Shown in pieces: positions 58,101 through 60,185 of a DNA stretch of 64,000 bases (its first letter is position 1; every line of letters starts with the position of its first letter). The notes beneath the pieces are model-generated. The model had not been told where the DNA came from. It saw nothing but the letters and a program-made list of their open reading frames with translations, and ran no database searches. Source of the stretch: Coenobita brevimanus (Eukaryota > Arthropoda > Malacostraca > Decapoda > Coenobitidae); the NCBI GenBank assembly GCA_032717465.1, contig CM064658.1:61001-125000 (forward strand), in the 5' to 3' direction. The translations under genes were made by a program, and so were the position numbers.

Positions 58101-59176
58101 AATGTATCAGGCAGTTAAATTCATCTTAGTGCAGACATCTTATAATGAATAGTTAATGAAGGCAAGAACTAACTACTAAATTTTTACAAGTTTACAGTAT
58201 TTCTTGGTGAATAAAACTGCCTTGGGATAAAAACTGAAAACCAAAACATATCAATAGACAAAAAAGAGTAAGTTAAGAGGAAAAAAAATCAACTATTCCC
58301 TAAAAAGCTGATCTGCAAGTCTTCCTAGATGCATGGAAAAAAAAAAAAAAGGTGACACTCTATGGCCTCAACCTGTCTTTTTATGTGGAGAATCGTTATT
58401 AGGTGACCATGGACAAAGGATGTAAGGATGCTGGAGCCTTTATAAAAAAATGAACAATAACCCCCTCCTCAGTTTGAAGAGTCTACCTAAAGCTGGTTAA
58501 AACAAAAAATGGAAGGAATATAATGAAAAAGACAACTGGAAAGAACTTAAGAACTTACTGTAATGAAAATGGAAACCAGACAGAATATAAAAACAAAAAG
58601 ACAACTGGAAAAGAAAAAAAAAAAAAAACTATAATGAAAAATATATGCAACGTTTTGTACAATGTTATAATCAACTTTTTATAGCTTTATACCTGTACAG
58701 AGCATGCAACAGCTAGTAGTGCAACTGTATGGGCTTATACAGTAAGTGTGCAACAGTTACTATGCAACTGTTTGTACAATGTTATAATCCACTTTTCTGA
58801 GCCTTTTATAACAGTGTGCAACAGCTAATATGCAACCATTAAATTTTACATAACTTGCAACACTACTGTGCAACTGTTAAACCTTATATAACAACTTATT
58901 ATGCAACTGCTTTTACTGTGTTATAACCCACCTTATTATGCCTTATATACCAGTGTGTACAACAGCCAATACACAACTGCTTGCACAGTTATAACCCACC
59001 TTATTGTGCTTCGTATAATGACTGCGACAGCCATTATGGGCTGGTTGGCCAAGATGACCAGCCACGTTATCTCCTGTTACGTGATTTGCTGCCTTCGGAC
59101 TGTTGATGCCCCTTTTCTTTAGCATTGAAAAGCGTTTTGTACTCCGTGGTTCACGATAGTATCCACTGGGTTTCAT
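15489..59176 (-). CDS. Dnmt3: DNMT3 de novo DNA (cytosine-5)-methyltransferase, 22 coding exons, 940 aa
   Basis: Seen: exons (descending) 59176-59000, 57741-57559, 56809-56732, 54586-54461, 51408-51328, 47770-47653, 47385-47294, 44790-44680, 43894-43792, 41461-41339, 40586-40456, 39506-39459, 37489-37425, 36006-35865, 34786-34633, 34070-33925, 31485-31395, 29021-28880, 26115-26030, 21852-21788, 19605-19465, 15908-15489. All have GT/AG borders and matching phases. Domains: acidic N-terminus 1-215; PWWP about 236-350; ADD about 408-526; catalytic domain about 566-846; basic tail 847-940. Motif I is [10 protein letters not shown] (569-578), motif IV SPCNDLS with Cys642, motif VI FENV (Glu689), motif [12 protein letters not shown] (723-730), motif X SWSVPVI (827-833). 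Known for the family: nuclear enzyme transferring methyl from SAM to cytosine C5; the ADD reads unmethylated H3K4 and the PWWP reads methylated H3K36. Inferred: functional, since no frame is broken and all catalytic motifs are present. Extra 5' or alternative exons cannot be excluded. Human DNMT3A is 912 aa, so the length is normal despite the tail. Confidence 0.95.
15925..16180 (+). pseudogene. LINE-D fragment abutting the last Dnmt3 exon
   Basis: Plus-strand sequence GATTTGGGCATGTTGAGAGG and GGAGAGTTGCCATCAG parallel the LINE-D C-terminus. It begins about 17 bp from the exon 22 splice acceptor. Confidence 0.6.
16260..16480. repeat. Short tandem GAAACAAGAAAAG-type repeat
   Basis: AGAAACAAGAAAAGTGTGAGA-like units recur about four times between 16325 and 16445, inside intron 21. 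Confidence 0.6.
16545..16895 (+). repeat. Diverged S1 SINE-like copy
   Basis: Follows the order of 8970-9462 (CACTCACCTGATG, CTACACTGAGTGA, GGTGATAACTATA, GAGTTTATTGCTCAC) with many changes. Confidence 0.55.
17338..17567. mobile_element. M2 MITE copy
   Basis: Ends are mutually inverted (GAGGCTCCCTAGCATCTCTT on the left, inverse of GGAAGTGCCATTAAGGAGCC on the right), about 50-bp imperfect TIRs. Another full copy at 30853-31073, an interrupted one at 43095-43745, and one cut by the window end at 63835. Confidence 0.65.
17570..18440. other. Intron 21, nothing firm
   Basis: No gene. The segment around 17880-18180 (CATGCAGCTCAGGGGCCACA ... GCAGCCCTACTCCTAGAACC) looks like part of a dispersed DNA-transposon-type repeat but could not be closed. 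Confidence 0.4.
18442..18931. repeat. Tandem satellite, 14 x 35 bp
   Basis: Fourteen contiguous, nearly identical units starting CCATAAGGCTATCAGTAATT; 490 bp is exactly 14 x 35. Units differ at single sites only (aaggc/aatgc, ggccat/ggctat, tgtaat/tgcaat). Lies in Dnmt3 intron 21. Confidence 0.97.
19200..19420 (+). repeat. S2 repeat copy
   Basis: Contains CAGCTGCTTGCTTGTGGTTGATGGGTCTG-type sequence shared with 35290-35560. It ends about 45 bp from the donor side of Dnmt3 exon 21. Confidence 0.55.
19465..19605 (-). CDS. Dnmt3: Dnmt3 exon 21 (target-recognition domain)
   Basis: 47 codons, phase 0 to 0. [20 protein letters not shown], then [19 protein letters not shown], matches HGR.AKFSKVRTITTRSNS...FPV.MNEKED.LW.TEMER of DNMT3A, in which TRSNS belongs to the DNA-contacting loop. 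Here the Trp of LWCTE is absent (TPTSTE). Acceptor GTTCAG|GTT, donor AAG|GTTAGT. Confidence 0.95.
19860..20060. repeat. S4 dispersed repeat fragment
   Basis: ATTGGGGTTGGGCATGGTTA and the following segment resemble 59290-59370; a longer S4 segment is shared between 24880-25085 and 59440-59620. Confidence 0.45.
20463..20650. mobile_element. AACTTGGCC MITE copy 2
   Basis: Starts TTTACTTTAACTTGGCCTAT and ends GAAAATCTGGGCCAAGTTAA, as in 5158-5365. Confidence 0.6.
20660..21780. other. Intron 20, imperfect internal repeats
   Basis: 20880-21230 holds several imperfect ~75-bp units built on AAAGTTCCTGTA...CAGGAAAAGATG; 21400-21690 holds three loose repeats of CTGAATTAAATCA. No gene. Confidence 0.5.
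21788..21852 (-). CDS. Dnmt3: Dnmt3 exon 20 (target-recognition region)
   Basis: 65 nt, phase 1 to 0: [20 protein letters not shown] plus Q. LSQCLD matches L.ECLE of DNMT3A. Acceptor CGTTTCAG|AT, donor CAG|GTAAGA. Confidence 0.9.
22125..22172. repeat. (TAA)n microsatellite
   Basis: About 15 uninterrupted AAT/TAA units, at the 3' end of the minus-strand S1 copy that follows. Confidence 0.95.
22200..22684 (-). repeat. S1 SINE-like copy
   Basis: Minus-strand copy of the repeat at 8970-9462. It contains an internal duplication of the pyrimidine-rich region (GGAAAGAATGAAGGAAAGAA occurs twice, 22490-22590). Confidence 0.75.
22684..23385 (-). pseudogene. LINE endonuclease (APE-type) fragment
   Basis: Minus-strand frames read [44 protein letters not shown] and [11 protein letters not shown], the classical order of APE endonuclease motifs (NVRS, ETW, YRPP-like, SDH). 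Frameshifts separate the parts. No reverse transcriptase follows: the fragment is cut by the S1 copy at 22684. Confidence 0.85.
23451..23918 (-). pseudogene. LINE ORF1 gag-like protein with zinc knuckles
   Basis: 156-codon frame including [15 protein letters not shown] and [17 protein letters not shown]-type knuckles as in LINE ORF1 and retroviral-like gag proteins. It lies upstream of and in the same orientation as the endonuclease fragment, so both derive from one element. Confidence 0.8.
23945..24864 (+). pseudogene. LINE-A 3' part, 5'-truncated
   Basis: Plus-strand fragments include [32 protein letters not shown] and [14 protein letters not shown], then a long 3'UTR (GATTTGGCACCCC ... 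CTGCCCTAGCGTGGGAAAGG) and a GAT tail. Other copies: 27040-28190 (worn), 29338-30410, 45440-46790, 48082-48386 (-), 52665-54390 (-). Confidence 0.8.
24880..25085. repeat. S4 dispersed repeat
   Basis: GAGTCTCAGCTTGGATTTTG, then CAGTACCTCCTAGGGT, shared in the same order with 59440-59620. Class unknown. Confidence 0.6.
25095..25999 (-). mobile_element. pogo/Tigger relic with transposase N-terminus
   Basis: Termini CAGTAATCCCTCAATTATCC and its imperfect inverse (GGATAATAGGGGGATTACTG); TA follows the right end, while the left TA is mutated to TT. A minus-strand frame from about 25600 reads [20 protein letters not shown], resembling the CENP-B/Tigger helix-turn-helix N-terminus. An S2 copy is inserted at 25185-25335. 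The catalytic domain is missing. Confidence 0.7.
25185..25335 (-). repeat. S2 copy nested in a Tigger relic
   Basis: Minus-strand S2 body (inverse of AAGCAATTACCATGGTCAAG etc.) with the TTGTTTAACACAAC end corresponding to the CAA tail. Confidence 0.55.
26030..26115 (-). CDS. Dnmt3: Dnmt3 exon 19 (motif VIII)
   Basis: Phase 2 to 1. [20 protein letters not shown] then RCFWGNLP matches RFLESNPVMIDA...HRARYFWGNLPG. Arg723 and Arg725 correspond to the conserved RxR. Acceptor TTCCTCAG|G, donor CCAG|GTGAGT. Confidence 0.96.
26120..27030. other. Intron 18 segment with (TG)n
   Basis: (TG)n microsatellite at 26682-26713; no gene. Small inverted segments near 26960-27030 may be a decayed TIR element. 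Confidence 0.5.
27040..28190 (+). pseudogene. Highly diverged LINE-A copy
   Basis: LTYGC-, [11 protein letters not shown] and [15 protein letters not shown] fragments and the 3'UTR-like GTGCAGCCAGGATTTCAGAG follow LINE-A order, with an unrelated stretch at about 27390-27760. Confidence 0.5.
28200..28879. other. Intron 18, S1 scrap and unassigned DNA
   Basis: 28225-28325 resembles S1 (GTTTATATGGTTACCACCCA). The rest is unassigned. Confidence 0.4.
28880..29021 (-). CDS. Dnmt3: Dnmt3 exon 18 (motif VI, FENV)
   Basis: Phase 1 to 2. [18 protein letters not shown] and [13 protein letters not shown] match EGTGRLFFEFYRL...PFFWLFENV of DNMT3A. Glu689 of ENV is the catalytic Glu. Acceptor CTTTGCAG|AT; the donor is read as AGCGT|GTATGT because it gives the phase needed for exon 19 and the conserved ...LIS-V-FF... 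join. Confidence 0.95.
29338..30410 (+). pseudogene. LINE-A 3' part with internal tandem duplication
   Basis: Fragments [34 protein letters not shown] and VLTWYGHVE in broken frames, ending in the LINE-A 3'UTR and (GAT)n at about 30392-30410. The segment with GTGGACAGGGTACGGAATAA (from about 29715) is repeated about 150 bp downstream (from about 29865). Confidence 0.8.
30420..30850. other. Intron 17, nothing firm
   Basis: AT-rich with A-runs at 30632-30642 and 30661-30669. Confidence 0.5.
30853..31073. mobile_element. M2 MITE copy
   Basis: Left end GGCTCATACTCTCACAGGAT and right end the imperfect inverse (CAACGAGAATATGAGCCC); interior TTATTTATTTTTAGATGTGA shared with 17338-17567 and 63870. 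Confidence 0.7.
31395..31485 (-). CDS. Dnmt3: Dnmt3 exon 17 (catalytic PCN motif IV)
   Basis: Phase 0 to 1. [20 protein letters not shown] then [10 protein letters not shown]. Cys642 in SPCN is the catalytic nucleophile; FVNANRKGL is the diagnostic DNMT3 motif following it. Acceptor TTCTTTTAG|ATT, donor TTTG|GTGAGT. Confidence 0.98.
31755..33221 (+). mobile_element. pogo/Tigger DNA transposon, internally deleted
   Basis: Terminal inverted repeats CAATGGAATCTCCTAATCGT (left) and inverse of CACGATTTAGGAGATTCCACTG (right); TA on both sides (31753-31754, 33222-33223). At about 32230-32350 a plus frame reads [20 protein letters not shown] then [12 protein letters not shown], the CENP-B/pogo-type DNA-binding helix-turn-helix. 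The DDE catalytic core is not found, and 1467 bp is short for a full Tigger. Sits in intron 16. Confidence 0.85.
33270..33440 (-). pseudogene. LINE-C 3' fragment
   Basis: Inverse of GGAGGCGATTTGTTTGTGGC type sequence as in 37810-38051; (TATC)n tail at 33271-33285. Confidence 0.7.
33925..34070 (-). CDS. Dnmt3: Dnmt3 exon 16 (motifs II-III)
   Basis: Phase 1 to 0. [20 protein letters not shown] and [15 protein letters not shown] match LLVLKDLG..V.RYIASEV...MYVGDV of DNMT3A. Glu of SSEIN and Asp of LGDV are the usual cofactor-contacting residues. Acceptor AACCAG|GA, donor AAG|GTAAGT. Confidence 0.97.
34100..34340 (-). repeat. LINE 3'UTR-like fragment (family F)
   Basis: TTTCCCACCCATGGATGGGG and CCTTGGAATCCTGGCTCC resemble similarly ordered stretches at 35670-35780, 51500-51640, 55590-55750 and 56340-56480. 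Probably a shared LINE tail. Confidence 0.45.
34499..34626. repeat. GAT-rich microsatellite abutting the exon 15 donor
   Basis: Nearly continuous GATGAT with GGTGAT and GACAAT variants. Ends about 6 bp from the first intron base of intron 15 (34632). Confidence 0.95.
34633..34789 (-). CDS. Dnmt3: Dnmt3 exon 15 (ADD-MTase linker and motif I)
   Basis: Phase 0 to 1. Starts [10 protein letters not shown] (ADD C-terminal helix) and ends [15 protein letters not shown], the SAM-binding motif I of DNMT3. The acceptor is a CAGCAG tandem: using the first AG (start 34789) adds one Gln, using the second gives start 34786. Its pyrimidine tract is a (TC)n microsatellite. Donor ACGG|GTCAGT is followed almost at once by a GAT/ATC microsatellite. 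Confidence 0.97.
35290..35560 (+). repeat. S2 repeat, long copy
   Basis: GGTGATGCACTGTATACCAG, CCCACAGAAGCAGTTACTTA and the tail AACAACAACAGCAGCAAC; fullest plus-strand S2 copy in the window. Confidence 0.65.
35640..35808. repeat. A-run, family F tail fragment and (GA)n
   Basis: Poly(A) at 35642-35656, LINE-tail-like TCAAGGATGAAATGAGGTAG, and (GA)n at 35779-35808, just downstream of exon 14. Confidence 0.6.
35865..36006 (-). CDS. Dnmt3: Dnmt3 exon 14 (ADD, end of PHD finger)
   Basis: Phase 2 to 0. [17 protein letters not shown] and DPWECFLC match CFCVECVDLLVGPG...DPWNCYMC of DNMT3A, giving zinc ligands Cys482, 485, 506 and 509. Acceptor CATTGCAG|G; donor CCG|GTTAGA is weak. Confidence 0.95.
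36010..37190. other. Intron 13, unassigned
   Basis: No gene or named repeat recognised apart from scattered low-complexity sequence. Confidence 0.5.
37195..37410 (-). repeat. S3 repeat copy touching exon 13
   Basis: GGGGGATGCCTTCACATAGT ... GGACTGCAGGAGAAGGGCAA ... CTACAACTGCTACTTCC matches 57855-58060 in order. It ends about 15 bp from the exon 13 donor. Confidence 0.6.
37425..37489 (-). CDS. Dnmt3: Dnmt3 exon 13 (ADD PHD-like finger)
   Basis: 65 nt, phase 0 to 2. [20 protein letters not shown] then H plus a split Arg aligns with YCTICCGG.EVLMC....C.R of human DNMT3A. Acceptor TTCTTACAG|ACG, donor CACAG|GTATGT. The following intron runs within about 15 bp into a repeat copy (37195-37410). 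Confidence 0.93.
37810..38051 (+). pseudogene. LINE-C 3' end with (TAGA) tail
   Basis: Plus frame reads [38 protein letters not shown] and [12 protein letters not shown], stop, then (ATAG)n at 38035-38051. Clean 5' truncation and simple tail. Confidence 0.85.
38541..38750. mobile_element. AACTTGGCC MITE copy 3
   Basis: TATTACTCTAACTTGACCTA at the left, TTGGCCAAGTTAGTGTAAAA at the right. Confidence 0.65.
39020..39330 (-). pseudogene. LINE-C fragment, diverged
   Basis: Parallels 8455-8720 (CTCCAACTCACAGCCCCTGC, CTCATTCTCCATCCTTTCCA). Ends about 130 bp before exon 12. Confidence 0.6.
39459..39506 (-). CDS. Dnmt3: Dnmt3 exon 12 (48-nt microexon, ADD)
   Basis: 16 codons, [16 protein letters not shown], phase 0 to 0, between CCAACCAG| and a perfect GTAAGT donor. 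It fills the spacer between the two ADD zinc modules with the expected length; RDDMS aligns with the DDDG acidic turn of human DNMT3A, which contacts histone H3. Confidence 0.85.
40100..40456 (-). repeat. Tandem copies of the exon 11 3' end and splice donor
   Basis: Minus-strand units of the form CCTCACCCAGATTTCCTTGG...TGTGTC..GTCAG|GTGAGT begin near 40140, 40222, 40325 and 40412, in addition to the true exon end (40500-40456). Spacing is about 85-98 bp. Each unit holds the last ~45 nt of exon 11 and ~45 nt of intron. Two copies keep a usable CAG|GTGAGT; the others have changed donors. Confidence 0.9.
40456..40586 (-). CDS. Dnmt3: Dnmt3 exon 11 (ADD, GATA-like zinc finger)
   Basis: Phase 1 to 0. 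It contains [10 protein letters not shown] and [13 protein letters not shown], matching the CISCG...LF.GG.C..C zinc finger of the DNMT3 ADD domain; Cys415, 418, 437 and 440 are the likely zinc ligands. Donor CAG|GTGAGT. The last ~45 nt plus donor are repeated four more times in the following intron (40100-40456). Confidence 0.95.
40760..40970 (+). repeat. S3 repeat copy
   Basis: GTGGACTGCAGGTTGATGTA and CCACCCAGTCATATTAGTTC as in 5925-6130 and 46985-47175. Confidence 0.5.
41339..41461 (-). CDS. Dnmt3: Dnmt3 exon 10 (PWWP-ADD linker)
   Basis: Phase 1 to 1, 40 whole codons, [20 protein letters not shown] to SWRPK. Acceptor GGTTTCAG|AA, donor AAAAG|GTTAGT. Little conservation is expected here; placement rests on splice sites and phase. 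Confidence 0.82.
41462..42640. other. Intron 9, unassigned
   Basis: No gene. 42410-42480 (GGACAGGGTGACATGGAGGC ... GTTTATGGCTACTCC) is a LINE-C 3' scrap. Confidence 0.5.
42652..42851. mobile_element. AACTTGGCC MITE copy 4 (inverse orientation)
   Basis: ACTCTTTTCACCATAACTTG on the left and GGCCAGGTTAGAGTAAACAG on the right. Confidence 0.6.
43095..43745. mobile_element. M2 MITE split by an S1 foldback
   Basis: Left part 43095-43152 (GGAAGCTCCTTGACACCTTT) and right part 43697-43745 (inverse, TTATGGAGCCTTCTTACTGG) are the two ends of an M2 element; S1 sequence fills the middle. Confidence 0.6.
43163..43590. repeat. Head-to-head S1 pair, large foldback
   Basis: 43163-43310 is S1 in minus orientation and 43325-43590 S1 in plus orientation. 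The two ~150-bp arms are inverted copies (GGCGCCATAATATGGTTG against CATAAAACCAAATTATGGCATC). The centre coincides with the hairpin that S1 itself carries. Confidence 0.75.
43792..43894 (-). CDS. Dnmt3: Dnmt3 exon 9 (end of PWWP)
   Basis: Phase 0 to 1. [20 protein letters not shown] then [14 protein letters not shown] corresponds to the 'EWA.GGF.P.G' end of the vertebrate domain. Acceptor CACTGCAG|GAA; donor AAGA|GTAAGA, chosen because it makes the phase-1 junction with exon 10. Confidence 0.88.
44030..44640. repeat. 110-bp tandem array beside exon 8
   Basis: TTTTAGGCCAAGTTAA-type anchors recur at about 44075, 44185, 44295, 44405, 44515 and 44626: five periods, four exactly 110 bp. Units include CATCATATTCTAGTGTTAAT and TTCAAGATGGAGAGA and are related to the interior and TIR of the AACTTGGCC MITE. 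Confidence 0.85.
44680..44790 (-). CDS. Dnmt3: Dnmt3 exon 8 (PWWP, helical part)
   Basis: 37 codons, phase 0 to 0. [12 protein letters not shown] then [15 protein letters not shown] matches the YRKAIYEVLQ helix region of vertebrate DNMT3 PWWP domains. Acceptor TGTTTCAG|GTG, donor CAG|GTGAGT. A 110-bp tandem array ends about 40 bp from the donor side. Confidence 0.9.
44888..45215 (+). repeat. (CT)n and diverged S1 copy
   Basis: (CT)n at 44888-44911 followed by S1-like CTACAATGAGTGACAGGTCA and GGTAACCATATAACCA. Confidence 0.55.
45440..46790 (+). pseudogene. LINE-A, RT core to 3' tail
   Basis: Plus frames: [33 protein letters not shown] (RT box), [18 protein letters not shown] (catalytic YADD changed to YADY), LTYGCETTV, then 3'UTR and a GAT tail at about 46772. 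Several frameshifts and stops. Lies in intron 7 in antisense orientation to Dnmt3. Confidence 0.88.
46985..47175 (+). repeat. S3 repeat copy
   Basis: GGCTCATCTGAAATGTGAAT, CAGTCCACCATCCTCCTTTC shared with 5925-6130 (in part inverse) and 40760-40970. Confidence 0.5.
47200..47255. repeat. (CA)n microsatellite, 28 units
   Basis: Uninterrupted AC dinucleotides, about 40 bp downstream of the exon 7 donor. Confidence 0.97.
47294..47385 (-). CDS. Dnmt3: Dnmt3 exon 7 (PWWP, WFGD segment)
   Basis: Phase 1 to 0. The joined codon gives Ala255, then [12 protein letters not shown] and [13 protein letters not shown]. Trp277 and Asp280 of WFGD correspond to the conserved aromatic-cage Trp and Asp of PWWP domains. 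A long (CA)n tract lies about 40 bp past the donor (GAG|GTTAGT). Confidence 0.95.
47653..47770 (-). CDS. Dnmt3: Dnmt3 exon 6 (PWWP, first half)
   Basis: Phase 0 to 1, residues 216-254. It ends with [16 protein letters not shown], matching the DNMT3 PWWP opening in which human proteins read VWGK...SWWP. The name-giving PWWP/SWWP motif is APWP here; the second Trp is kept. Acceptor CCATCCAG|ATA; donor CCTG|GTTAGT, a weaker variant. Confidence 0.95.
48082..48386 (-). repeat. LINE-A 3'UTR fragment
   Basis: (ATC)n start, then CCTTGCCCACCCCAGGGCAA, AAACGTATCCAATACAGTCA, GGGGTGCCAAACCCCTGATC, the inverse of the LINE-A tail at 24600-24864. Confidence 0.8.
48733..50154 (+). pseudogene. LINE-B reverse transcriptase, one in-frame stop
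   Basis: A single reading frame runs from 48733 to 50154, interrupted only by TAG at 49033-49035. Upstream: [20 protein letters not shown] and [20 protein letters not shown]. Downstream: [15 protein letters not shown] (RT box A), [14 protein letters not shown] (box B), [15 protein letters not shown] (catalytic YADD intact), KWLGHVYRR and [20 protein letters not shown], ending PEGATGND. No endonuclease domain is seen upstream, so the copy is 5'-truncated. Its AT-rich codon use and intactness set it apart from the other LINE relics. The clade is not resolved. Antisense in Dnmt3 intron 5. Confidence 0.92.
50150..50175 (+). repeat. LINE-B 3' (TGAT)n tail
   Basis: TGATTGATTGATTGATTGAA directly follows, and overlaps, the RT stop codon; a microsatellite tail typical of some LINE 3' ends. 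Confidence 0.85.
50328..50828 (+). repeat. S1 SINE-like copy
   Basis: Same structure as 8970-9462, with A box TGGTTTAGTGGG. The B box is decayed (GGTGTAAATCC). GAATGAATG tail. Confidence 0.75.
51328..51408 (-). CDS. Dnmt3: Dnmt3 exon 5
   Basis: 27 codons, phase 0 to 0 ([15 protein letters not shown]...SLSE). Acceptor AATGTGCAG|GGT, donor GAG|GTGAGA. Hydrophilic, disordered-looking sequence just before the PWWP exons. Confidence 0.8.
51480..51640 (-). repeat. Family F LINE-tail fragment
   Basis: TTTTCCCAACTAAGGACAGG and CTTGGAATCCTGCCTCCACC; about 70 bp upstream of exon 5. Confidence 0.45.
51880..52085 (+). repeat. S2 repeat copy
   Basis: AACTGGGTGGAGATACGCAA ... GTGCCAGCAAGGCACTGTCA ... 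GGTCTGCTTGGCAAGACAGA. Confidence 0.55.
52090..52660. other. Intron 4, unassigned
   Basis: No gene. T-run at 52203-52213. Confidence 0.5.
52665..54390 (-). pseudogene. LINE-A, longest copy (RT to tail)
   Basis: Minus strand reads AAGVDKE-, [88 protein letters not shown] and [16 protein letters not shown], then the 3'UTR and (ATC)n at 52665-52681. Frameshifts are present near the YADD and elsewhere. Ends about 70 bp from Dnmt3 exon 4. Confidence 0.9.
54461..54586 (-). CDS. Dnmt3: Dnmt3 exon 4 (duplicated acidic motif)
   Basis: 42 codons, phase 0 to 0, donor AAG|GTAAGA. It encodes [20 protein letters not shown] and continues acidic. A 42-bp direct repeat (starts 54583 and 54541 on the plus strand) duplicates the NLEAE-acidic block in frame and also copies the acceptor sequence TTGGAG|GCTGAA. 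The next upstream AG (ACTAG) would give the wrong phase, so TTGGAG| is taken as the acceptor although its pyrimidine tract is modest. Confidence 0.78.
54700..55550. other. Intron 3, A33 run and LINE-D scrap
   Basis: Poly(A) of 33 at 55138-55170. 55360-55470 matches the LINE-D 3' end (GTGACCTCAGGGATAAGTAA ... GCATGTTGAAACCTTTAAAA). No gene. Confidence 0.6.
55590..56480 (-). repeat. Two family F tails and an S2 scrap
   Basis: Family F fragments at 55590-55750 and 56340-56480; S2 scrap at 56125-56205 (GTTGCCCACCTGTAGTTAAT). Confidence 0.45.
56732..56809 (-). CDS. Dnmt3: Dnmt3 exon 3 (N-terminal linker)
   Basis: 26 codons, phase 0 to 0. Acceptor CTGTTTCAG|AAA, donor CTCAG|GTAAAG. The peptide [18 protein letters not shown] continues the Ser/Thr/Glu-rich N-terminal region. 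No domain is recognised. Confidence 0.8.
57050..57490. repeat. Purine-only-like GGA/GAA tract
   Basis: About 440 bp of plus-strand GGAGGAAAGTAGCAGGGAGG-type imperfect repeats (irregular ~35-45 bp units) with very few pyrimidines. Lies in intron 2. Confidence 0.85.
57559..57741 (-). CDS. Dnmt3: Dnmt3 exon 2 (acidic N-terminal region)
   Basis: 61 codons, phase 0 to 0. Acceptor CAGTTTCAG|GGG and donor GAG|GTAAGG are both strong. The residues include an acidic run (LDEEDEEIQ) and [13 protein letters not shown]. No domain is recognised; this fits the variable low-complexity region before the PWWP in DNMT3 proteins. Confidence 0.85.
57855..58060 (-). repeat. S3 repeat copy
   Basis: GGTACCGGAGAGGGATGCCT ... 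GGGCTGCAGGAGGACAGGAA ... CAACAACAACAACTACTAC; same orientation as 37195-37410. Confidence 0.55.
58640..58999 (-). repeat. Tandem repeats containing the exon 1 donor sequence
   Basis: GTTATAA...CCACTT/CCACCTTATT units with GCAACAGCTAATATGCAACT recur at 58664, 58781, 58920 and 58988 (irregular spacing 117, 139, 68). The last unit is the real exon 1 end and donor (TTATAACCCACCTTATTGTG on the plus strand). Confidence 0.8.
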
Positions 59177-59205
59177 GTTCAGCTAACTGCTTGACTCTTC
59201 CCTTA
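59000..59205 (-). CDS. Dnmt3: Dnmt3 exon 1 (first coding exon, with short 5'UTR)
   Basis: Coding part 59176-59000 (59 codons, [10 protein letters not shown]...RSHYTKHNK), rich in Arg/Lys/Ser and not a recognised domain. The start is chosen because an in-frame TAG lies 9 nt upstream of the ATG and the context is AAC-ATG-A. A (TC)n tract ending CCAG at 59206 looks like a 3' splice site, so 59177-59205 would be 5'UTR and a separate upstream non-coding exon is expected. The donor is AAG|GTGGGT, phase 0. Exon identity rests on phase compatibility and the good start, not on homology. Confidence 0.7.
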
Positions 59206-59439
59206 CTGGAGAGAGAGAGAGAGAGAAAAAGTTAAATACTGTATTCTAAGATATAACATTAAAATGATGCCATGTTCCCTGTAAAGGAATCCCTGCATTG
59301 GGGTTGGCCATGGTACAGTTAATGTTTTCTATGGACTGGATGCTAAACAAAGTGCCAATACCTGCTAATTACTTCATAACAATTGGTGGAAACAGTTGGG
59401 AAAAAACAAATCTAAGAAGTCTGATATGATTTGTATCAA

Positions 59440-59620
59440 TGTGAGAGTCTCAGCTTGGATTTTGATTCTCATGTACAGTCGCCCAGACAAAACATCACTG
59501 AGTGACTGTACAGTGCCTGTAGTTGAATATTCCCTGCCTGAGAGTGATGATAATGTGGCTAGTTCCTAAGTTTGTGGCCACACTTCACTCTCATGGTAAT
59601 ACCTCCTAGGGTTGATGGTG
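59440..59620. repeat. S4 dispersed repeat
   Basis: Matches 24880-25085 over about 180 bp (GAGTCTCAGCTTGGATTTTG to ACCTCCTAGGGTTGATGG). Confidence 0.6.
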
Positions 59621-59757
59621 TGTACAACAGCTAATACACAACTGCTTGCACAGTTATAACCCACTTTATTGTGCTTCGTATAATGACTGCGACAGCCATT
59701 ATGGGCTGGTTGGCCAAGATGACCAGCCACGTTACCTCCTGTTATGTGATTTGCTAC
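59620..59757 (-). repeat. Duplicate of the exon 1 3' part (58955-59095)
   Basis: About 140 bp nearly identical to exon 1 and its donor region, including ATGACTGCGACAGCCATTAT and GGCCAAGATGACCAGCCACG. The donor equivalent reads AATAAA|GTGGGT. It lies upstream of exon 1 in transcript order, i.e. in the presumed 5'UTR intron or flank. Confidence 0.88.
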
Positions 59758-60185
59758 TACATACAGTATGAGACAGTACAGTATATAAATTTTATGAACC
59801 CCTTGAATCCTGTGACAATAATTCTTTCATCCTCCCAAAGATTTTCTCCAGATAAGGAAGGACCACTAGTAGTGGAGTGCTTTAAGAAAGCATTTCATTA
59901 CCCCTCCAGGTTGAAAAAGCACTTGAAAGCTCAACAAAATTGTCCAGAGGTGGTAGTGGAATAAATAAATAATTTTTTTTTTTTTTTTAATCACTGGATG
60001 AGGGTGGCTATGCAAGAATTCATGACGAACAAAAATATTTTGGCAGTTCTCATTATCCTATACATTACCTTTTCTTACATTTTTCTCTTTCCTGTCCTCA
60101 TTAAAAAGAAAAACTGCAACTACGGTACTGCATCACTGTTACCAGTACAGTGTGCTGTTGATTAACCAGCCTCCCCCAGTCTCTA

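Noticed and set aside
59671..59964. Plus-strand 97-residue frame upstream of Dnmt3
   Set aside because: Its first part is the antisense of the exon 1 duplicate and no splice or homology support exists.
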